Source: Nymphaea colorata | Lineage: Eukaryota > Streptophyta > Magnoliopsida > Nymphaeales > Nymphaeaceae | NCBI RefSeq assembly: GCF_008831285.2 | Contig: NC_045140.1 | Coordinates: 30,176,310 to 30,188,809 of the forward strand | Direction: 5' to 3' | Length of the DNA: 12,500 nt | Shown: positions 8,601 to 12,500 of the stretch, one piece after another | How positions within the stretch are numbered: the first letter of the stretch is position 1 | Layout: every line of letters begins with the position of its first letter | Notes under the pieces: generated by a model | What the model was told of the DNA's origin: nothing | Seen by the model: the letters and a program-made list of their open reading frames with translations, nothing else | Database searches by the model: none | Program-made: the position numbers and the translations under genes

Positions 8601-10783
8601 CGCACATTAACCGGTTCTGCCCCTTGAGTCATTATGATCCTATGGTCGTAGGATCTCTGCGGTGGAAGCCCTTTTGGCTCCTCAAAGACGTCCTCATATT
8701 GATTCAGCACCAGCTGAATTCGTTCTGGCACTATCTCTTTCTGCTCTTCTTTTTCTGGCACATCAGTAGCGAGTGCCATCACCCAACACGCGGGCTGCTC
8801 GGTTTCAATTGCCCGAAGTGCAGCCTTGGGACGAGTTGTGCTGGTCAAGCCCTGTAGCGTCATGGGCTCTTCGTCGCCGTCAGGAGTGAAGGTCATGCTG
8901 AAGTTCTTCACATCCCATGATATGATGCCAAGCGCGAAAAACCATGGCATCCCGAGAATAAGGTCTACTCCATCCAAAGGAATGACTAAGAAGTCGATCT
9001 TGAATGGTTTTCTCTTGATCACTACTTCTATGCCTTTCCCTTCGTTATGGCACTTTAACCTCATACCCCCTCCCACGATTATCGTTTGGGGGTGGCTTGA
9101 TTCTAAGGAGATGTTGCATCTTCGTGCTGCTTCCTCAGTTAGGAAGTTCTTGGTTGCTCCATTATCAAGCAGAATTAAGACCTTATGTCCGTTTATCCTC
9201 CCAGATACCCTGAATGAGTTGGGTTTGTTGGGATCTTGCATTGAATGCAGAGACTCTGCCTCGGTTGGCTTTTCTTCTTTGGCGGGAGTCTCTTCCACTC
9301 GGACTTCTTTCTTTTTCTCGGCTTGTTTAGCTCGCCTCTTGATAACTATTTCCTCATCTGATGAGGACGAGCTGGTCTCATACGGCGTAGTAGACGAATC
9401 GCTACACGAACTAGACTCGTCATCGCTTACCACCTGTACCCTGTAATACGTTGGGCACTGATGGTTCTTGTCCCACTTTCCCTCACATCTGTAGCATAGA
9501 CCTTTACGTCTGAATTCTTCAATCTGCTTTGGCGTGAGGTAACGCGTTGGTGGTTTTCGGCCTTGCCCTGGGTTTGGGCCTTGGGGTGGCCGATAATCGC
9601 TCCCTCTTCGGAAGGGAGTTTGTTCCTTCCCTCTAAATCGAGAACCAGAGGAGTAGGAAGGTCTCCTCCTCTGCTTGTCCATCTTATGAGCCTTTTTCTC
9701 GGCTCTCTTCTCCTCTATTTGCTCCTCATAGAGACGGGCCATGGCAAAACATTCTTCTAGCCTGTTGAAGCGGTGAATTTTCAATTCTCTCTTCACTTCG
9801 CTTTTGAGGCCGCCTTTGAACGCTCCGATGAGGGCCTTCTCTGGCCACTGGACCATGCTAGCCAACCTCTCAAATTGACGTTGGTAGGCTGCAACGGTTG
9901 AGGATTGGACCAGATTCTTGAGGTCCTCATCATAATCGATGAATGTTGAATCTCCGAACTGTAATTGGAGACTCGCCTTGTACTTCTCCCAAGTTGGATC
10001 TGCCGTTTTGTGATCGAACCACAAATAATGGGTTGTGGCCTCTCCTGTCATGTTCGCAGTGGCAATTTCAATCCACTCGTCTTGGGGTACACGATGGCAC
10101 AAGAAGTACCTCTCGGCCATGAATAGCCACTCCCGTAAGTGCTCCCCATTGAATTTGGGAAACTCATAACGAACGGTGGGAGTTCGCCTCTCTTCTTGAA
10201 GCTGACGTTGCGCTCTTCTAGGACGTAGAGGAGATTCGTCCTGTTCCCCTTCTGAATCGTAATAGGTGCGATTCATTCTGCTGCTAGCGAACCTTTGCAC
10301 TCTTGGCGTTCTATAATATTCGCTAGTGGGCTCAATGGGCTGTCGCTCTTGCGGGGGACCCATATGTAAAAGTCTGCCCCCTTCCGTACTTGTTCCGATG
10401 TGCGAGAGATTGTTCGGGTCTATCTCAGTATCGGTGGGGTAGGTAGGGGCACCTAACACACCTTTGCCTTTGTTCGGACCCTGAGTGGTCCTTTCCCCTC
10501 CTGGGTTCTGGTTGGCCGCTAACTGCTTCAAAAGACCGCGAATTTCATCCATCTCATTTTGCCGCTCTCGGTTTTGTCTTTCCAATTCTCGTTTGCGGAC
10601 TTGATCGGATTTGTTCATATCATTTCTCATTTGCAACAGCTCTTTTTCAATGTTCAAAATTCTGCCCATTGCATAGTTGGGAACTGGTCCCGCTTGTGTG
10701 CTTGGAGCTTCCTCAGGTTGATCGTTGAGGGGCTCCTCAAGGACAGGCTCGTCGGGATTGAACTGCTTCTTTGATTTGCCCAT
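5609..10783 (-). CDS. Gag-Pol polyprotein of chromovirus, intact single frame with C-terminal chromodomain
   Basis: The 1,724-residue frame starts at the ATG at 10783, which has A at -3 and G at +4. The open frame continues upstream only to a TTG at 10798. Residues by number from this ATG: coiled coil about 42-92; gag domain about 203-360; zinc knuckle C430, C433, H441, C443; acidic serine-rich linker about 453-478 followed by a basic run; aspartic protease with D540 in DNGA; reverse transcriptase about 730-905 with catalytic D814, D878, D879 (FFDD box); RNase H about 1018-1130 with D1024, E1061, D1086, D1129; integrase zinc site H1209, H1216, C1246, C1249; integrase catalytic D1279, D1339, E1375 (35 residues between the last two); GPF at 1514-1516; chromodomain about 1569-1612. 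The chromodomain keeps W1592, but P1595 stands where an aromatic cage residue usually is, as in group II chromodomains. No frameshift or stop interrupts it. From about residue 1627 the protein is encoded by the LTR. It would build virus-like particles, copy the RNA and integrate the DNA, the chromodomain probably steering it to marked chromatin. Confidence 0.96.
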   Translation of the reverse strand: MGKSKKQFNPDEPVLEEPLNDQPEEAPSTQAGPVPNYAMGRILNIEKELLQMRNDMNKSDQVRKRELERQNRERQNEMDEIRGLLKQLAANQNPGGERTTQGPNKGKGVLGAPTYPTDTEIDPNNLSHIGTSTEGGRLLHMGPPQERQPIEPTSEYYRTPRVQRFASSRMNRTYYDSEGEQDESPLRPRRAQRQLQEERRTPTVRYEFPKFNGEHLREWLFMAERYFLCHRVPQDEWIEIATANMTGEATTHYLWFDHKTADPTWEKYKASLQLQFGDSTFIDYDEDLKNLVQSSTVAAYQRQFERLASMVQWPEKALIGAFKGGLKSEVKRELKIHRFNRLEECFAMARLYEEQIEEKRAEKKAHKMDKQRRRPSYSSGSRFRGKEQTPFRRGSDYRPPQGPNPGQGRKPPTRYLTPKQIEEFRRKGLCYRCEGKWDKNHQCPTYYRVQVVSDDESSSCSDSSTTPYETSSSSSDEEIVIKRRAKQAEKKKEVRVEETPAKEEKPTEAESLHSMQDPNKPNSFRVSGRINGHKVLILLDNGATKNFLTEEAARRCNISLESSHPQTIIVGGGMRLKCHNEGKGIEVVIKRKPFKIDFLVIPLDGVDLILGMPWFFALGIISWDVKNFSMTFTPDGDEEPMTLQGLTSTTRPKAALRAIETEQPACWVMALATDVPEKEEQKEIVPERIQLVLNQYEDVFEEPKGLPPQRSYDHRIIMTQGAEPVNVRPYRYGYNQKAEIERLVKEMLESGIVQPSSSPFSSPVLLVKKKDNTWRFCVDYRALNEATVKDRHPIPVIDELLDELAGATIFSKIDLRAGYHQIRMYEDDVPKTAFRTHDGHYEFLVMPFGLTNAPATFQRCMNDVFRQYLRDFILVFFDDILIYSQSEESHQKHLAIALQVLRDNQLYAKMSKCSFGQPSIGYLGHIVCQQGVRADPEKLEAMQKWPLPKDLKGLRGFLGLTGYYRRFIQGYGLIAQPLTQMLKKGAFQWSDKARAAFEKLKLALMSAPVLTLPDFNQQFTIETDACEVGIGAVLSQEGHPIAYMSKALTSRAKPLSTYEKELLAIVLAVEKWRPYLIGRRFTVKTDQNSLKYMLKQRVSTPTQQRWLAKLLGYDFEIEYKKGPENTAADSLSRLTEQFMTLSVVETDVWDRLAQEQQADQSLRLVRASTEQHPGSIPFYTVRGNLLYRKNRAVVPPESGLKQELLRHFHDTPAAGHEGVSKTLSRIKAQFWWRGMKAEVQRYIRSCLVCQREKYEAIRPPGHLVPLPIPAKPWTDVTMDFIDAMPRSEGKEAVLVVVDRLTKYSHFAPLPRSYQGPMVASVYQEYVGKLHGMPQSVVCDRDSIFLSAFWQEYMKLMGTTLKFSTAHHPQTDGQSEIVNRSLETYLRCFAGERPQTWVKFLPWAEWSYNTSLHSSTGMTPFEGVYGTPPPSIPRYEGGTAGDDNVDCELRTREEVLDSLKQNIAKAQNRMRQVYNKGRKDREFEVGDYVWLKRLPLKQRSLMGQPYSKLLPRYYGPFPVLQKVGKAAYRLGLPREAMVHPVFHITRLKPHHGDIPTMIEQIPEQDNLPTPYRILKHRYVQRQGRTRHEVLVEWEGPDRGTSWEEFGSVAHRFPSSSARGQAHSREGESVTDRLVGPDPTRRDQAETSRSRRKASDLWTQALRQHEESPSEAKSALEPVAAGGVGGATRSERVLKPGGTQDVLEPIARLTELDQDNPSVSPNSPNA
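5906..5917 (-). other. Polypurine tract, embedded in gag-pol
   Basis: On the - strand AGGGAGGGGGAA is followed by TC and then the LTR start TGTTACGG. This is the expected place for the RNase H-resistant primer of plus-strand DNA synthesis. It codes for residues within the Arg-Glu-Gly-Glu-Ser stretch (about 1622-1627) just after the chromodomain, so the tract is constrained both as primer and as protein. Confidence 0.88.
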
Positions 10784-11020
10784 AATTGTTTTGGGCAATT
10801 TTATGTCAAAGACTACCGAAGAAAGGAATCCTAGCTAAAATCCCAAAAAACTGACGCTGCCACTCTCAAGCGAGAAGTCGCTGTCCGACTCCTAAAACTG
10901 TTGGCTGATCCCTGACCGAAGACCTGATCTGCCGACTGACCCTGCCCTAATGCCCTACGCTGCCGCTGCCCTAGCTGCCGGTAGCGCGTTTAGAGGCAAG
11001 GGAGACGGGTTGGCCCGTCT

Positions 11021-11052
11021 AGTGCCGCGCTTCTCCTAAGCGCCTCGGCACT
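11021..11052 (-). other. Leader stem-loop 1 with AGG bulge and AGGAG loop
   Basis: The lower stem pairs 11021-11027 (AGTGCCG) with 11046-11052 (CGGCACT), 7 bp. The upper stem pairs 11028-11032 (CGCTT) with 11038-11042 (AAGCG), 5 bp. In RNA sense (- strand) the loop is AGGAG (11037-11033) and a three-base bulge AGG (11045-11043) lies on the 5' side between the stems. All twelve pairs are Watson-Crick. Confidence 0.72.
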
Positions 11053-11089
11053 CCCACTTCGCCCACGGCCGGGCTTTTACAAGCCTAAA

Positions 11090-11117
11090 TCACCGCACCC
11101 TCCTGGTGCCTCGGTGA
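11090..11117 (-). other. Leader stem-loop 2 with the same AGG bulge and AGGAG loop
   Basis: The lower stem pairs 11090-11095 (TCACCG) with 11112-11117 (CGGTGA), 6 bp. The upper stem pairs 11096-11099 (CACC) with 11105-11108 (GGTG), 4 bp. In RNA sense the loop is AGGAG (11104-11100) and the bulge AGG (11111-11109) is on the 5' side, exactly as in stem-loop 1. Most stem bases differ from stem-loop 1 and still pair. Confidence 0.72.
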
Positions 11118-11396
11118 CGAACCGGGAGCTCGGCTGCCCTCGGGTGTACGGAATGTACAGCCCTCTACTTGCTAAAAGTGAGCAAGCAAAGCCTTAAACA
11201 CGTACGAAGACGGAAGTCGTGGGGACTCCAAAAAAAAAACCAAAATCTGCTCTAGATAACTGAAAATAGACTGACTAGAAAACCAAAAGAAGTCCACTGA
11301 CACTCTGGAAATCCGAAAAGAAGACCGTCTGCACTGCCGTTGATGAAGCTTCTTCGTAGGTCCAAGTGCTCAAACCGACGGTGTTCCTCAAGATTC

Positions 11397-11408
11397 GCTC
11401 TGATACCA
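11397..11408 (-). other. Primer-binding site for initiator-Met tRNA
   Basis: On the - strand the 12 bases TGGTATCAGAGC are complementary to the 3' end of plant initiator methionine tRNA (ending GCTCTGATACCA). They lie two bases inside the end of the 5' LTR, the standard position. The tRNA annealed here primes minus-strand DNA synthesis by the element's reverse transcriptase. Confidence 0.95.
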
Positions 11409-11410
11409 AT

Positions 11411-12500
11411 TGTTAGGATCTCACCGTCTAGGCCAGAATAACCCGACCAGTGCGATCCTACACTTCCCAGGACCTTCTTGAGGCCTATTCTAAAAACCGA
11501 AAAACCTAGGAAATTACACAAATGATCTACCCGGCCAGACAGGACCCTGGCGCAAAACCCAATAGGTAGGTGAGTACACGTGTAGGTTACCCAAGTCCCA
11601 AAATTTCCTAACTAAGGCTGCCTACTACAAAAACTCTAACAGGGTCGTGAGGCCTTTACAATTCGTAAGCGATACAAGATAACACTCAATCTCACTCACA
11701 AACCACGCAAACCACACTAACGTGCAAACCACACCCAACAGAAGTAAATAGGTGGTCTGGCTCCTGGTGGTCGTGTCTCGGGCACAGTGCCCTCGAGGTA
11801 CCTCACGGGGGAGCTAGGCCGAAGCCAAGGCTAAACAGAAATGCTGAAAATGAACTAATATGCTACCTAAGACTGAAAGCAATTCCCACCCGGAGCTACA
11901 AGGGGGATAGGAGACGATACCGGCCAAGGACCGCCCTTGGCGTAGCCGGATAGGTCTCGGGGTGATGACCTGCCCCCGAGCACTGCAGCTCACAGAACAG
12001 GAAGACCGGCTGAGGTGTGCCTCCACGTAGCCTGCTGCTCGGGCTGACCGCTGCCTGAAGACGCTGACGGTAGGCCGCACGCTGGTGGACGGGTCGACTG
12101 CCGAGGTCTGGTCGCTGCTCGTTTGCTGCGGCCGCTGCGCTGTTGCCGCGATGAATTCTGCGGTGGCAGCGCTAACGTCGAGCCAAGAACGCTGCTGACA
12201 CTCGCTGGGCCGGGAGGCAGAACACGCGCCGAGAGCGAGGACGCTGCCTCGAACTGCTACGGACGTGCCGTCGATGATACCGGGAGCGCTCGTCTGCTGT
12301 CTGGTCGAGGGCCGCCCGTCAGAACGAAGTTGCCTGGCGTCTGCAGCCGATGTGTTGCTGCTACGCTGAAGACGACGGAACAGGGCCGGAAGGGCCGCCT
12401 GGACTGCCGAGGGGGGCTGCTGTCACAGCGACAGCGCCTGCCTGCCTATCTCCGGAATGTGGCTCGGCCACGGGCGTCGGTGGATGCCGACGAAGAGGCA
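11411..12500 (-). repeat. 5' LTR, partial (its 3'-most 1,090 bp; window ends inside it)
   Basis: It matches 1996-3083 base for base as far as I can read, with two exceptions. There is an extra C near 11428 (CCGTCTAGG against CCGTTAGG) and an extra C near 12316 (GCCGCCCGTC against GCCGCCGTC). The shared sequence begins exactly at TGTTAGG on the + strand, preceded by two bases (AT) and the primer-binding site. Only the U5 side and whatever precedes it are inside the window; the promoter part of this LTR is not. Near-identity of LTRs means little time since insertion, because the two are copied from one template during reverse transcription. Confidence 0.95.
11698..11732 (-). repeat. Triple nonamer direct repeat in LTR (5' copy)
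   Basis: Identical counterpart of the triple nonamer at 2282-2316, at the expected offset in the other LTR. Confidence 0.6.

Larger units (their letters stand above)
11003..11186 (-). other. Run of seven hairpins in the RNA leader
   Basis: Consecutive inverted repeats, + strand coordinates: 11003-11009 with 11014-11020 (7 bp, 4-nt loop); 11021-11052 (compound, see its own entry); 11072-11076 with 11081-11085 (5 bp, RNA-sense loop GTAA, a GNRA tetraloop); 11090-11117 (compound, own entry); 11124-11129 with 11133-11135 plus 11137-11139 (6 bp, one bulged base, 3-nt loop); 11142-11149 with 11155-11159 plus 11161-11163 (8 bp, one bulged base, 5-nt loop); 11168-11173 with 11181-11186 (6 bp, 7-nt loop). 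They abut or are a few to about twenty bases apart and barely overlap. This suggests selection on RNA folding in the genomic RNA. Confidence 0.7.
10784..11396 (-). other. Untranslated leader between primer-binding site and gag
   Basis: These ~610 nt separate the primer-binding site from the gag ATG. I see no gene in them. The middle is GC-rich and full of perfect inverted repeats (11003-11186, listed separately). A run of ten A (ten T in the RNA-sense DNA) lies at 11230-11239. The gag-proximal part (10799-10980) is rich in CTGCC/CCTGA-type words on the + strand and shows no strong structure by eye. In retroelements this interval usually carries packaging and dimerisation signals; that role here is inference. 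Confidence 0.75.
1996..12500 (-). mobile_element. Ty3/gypsy chromovirus LTR retrotransposon, nearly complete, right end outside window
   Basis: All parts of an LTR retrotransposon are present in order on the - strand: 5' LTR (cut at 12500), primer-binding site, leader, single gag-pol frame, polypurine tract and 3' LTR. The order protease, reverse transcriptase, RNase H, integrase is the Ty3/gypsy order (Metaviridae), and the C-terminal chromodomain makes it a chromovirus. Long LTRs (about 3.9 kb if my boundary is right) and a single frame recall the plant Tekay/Del lineage; that placement is inference, since I could not build a tree. It sits 339 nt into an 18S gene in antisense orientation. 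Left junction: ...GTGGTC followed by TGTTAGG at 1996. A 5-bp target duplication (TGGTC, 1991-1995) would be expected beyond the far LTR but cannot be seen. Confidence 0.95.

Noticed and set aside
8826-9446. A 206-codon + strand frame opposite gag-pol
   Set aside because: It is the antisense shadow of the protease region. The - strand frame here has recognisable domains.
10766-10783. N-myristoylation of Gag, because the protein begins Met-Gly
   Set aside because: The usual Ser/Thr at position 6 is Lys here, so the consensus is not met.
10784-10798. Gag-pol starting five codons earlier
   Set aside because: The upstream codon at 10798 is TTG, not ATG. The ATG at 10783 has a good plant context (A at -3, G at +4).

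Overview
The window is land-plant nuclear ribosomal DNA interrupted by a young Ty3/gypsy-type LTR retrotransposon. Two things point to a plant: the 5' end of a eukaryotic 18S rRNA gene preceded by a repeat-bearing external spacer, and a chromovirus whose primer-binding site matches the 3' end of plant initiator-Met tRNA. The variable part of the 18S start (about 1880-1910) looks to me less like a typical angiosperm and more like a spore-bearing plant. That is an impression from memory, not a placement.

Layout. Positions 1-1656 are spacer / 5' external transcribed spacer on the + strand, with diverged tandem repeats of roughly 190-220 bp. Four of the repeats carry a conserved ~66-bp module bounded by inverted repeats. 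The 18S rRNA gene starts at 1657 and stops after 339 nt, at 1995. From 1996 to the end of the window lies one retrotransposon on the - strand: 3' LTR (about 1996-5903), polypurine tract (5906-5917), one uninterrupted gag-pol gene (10783 down to 5609), a structured leader (10784-11396), primer-binding site (11397-11408), and the first 1,090 bp of the 5' LTR (11411-12500), which is cut off by the window edge. If both LTRs are full length, the element is about 13.3 kb and ends near 15.3 kb in these coordinates.

Function. Gag-pol carries, in order, coiled coil, gag, zinc knuckle, protease, reverse transcriptase, RNase H, integrase, GPY/F-like segment and chromodomain, with the catalytic residues in place apart from an unusual Asn in the protease motif. 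The polypurine tract lies inside the reading frame, so the last ~98 residues are encoded by the 3' LTR. Over the ~1.09 kb that can be compared, the two LTRs differ only by two single-base indels. The insertion is therefore recent, and the element may still be competent.

Most unusual structure. The RNA leader contains a run of seven hairpins in 184 nt. Two of them share one architecture (AGG bulge plus AGGAG loop) on different but self-complementary stems. A second hairpin run, including two interleaved inverted repeats, starts just after the gag-pol stop. The LTR also holds a dense cluster of W-box hexamers and a G-box inside a 16-bp perfect palindrome.
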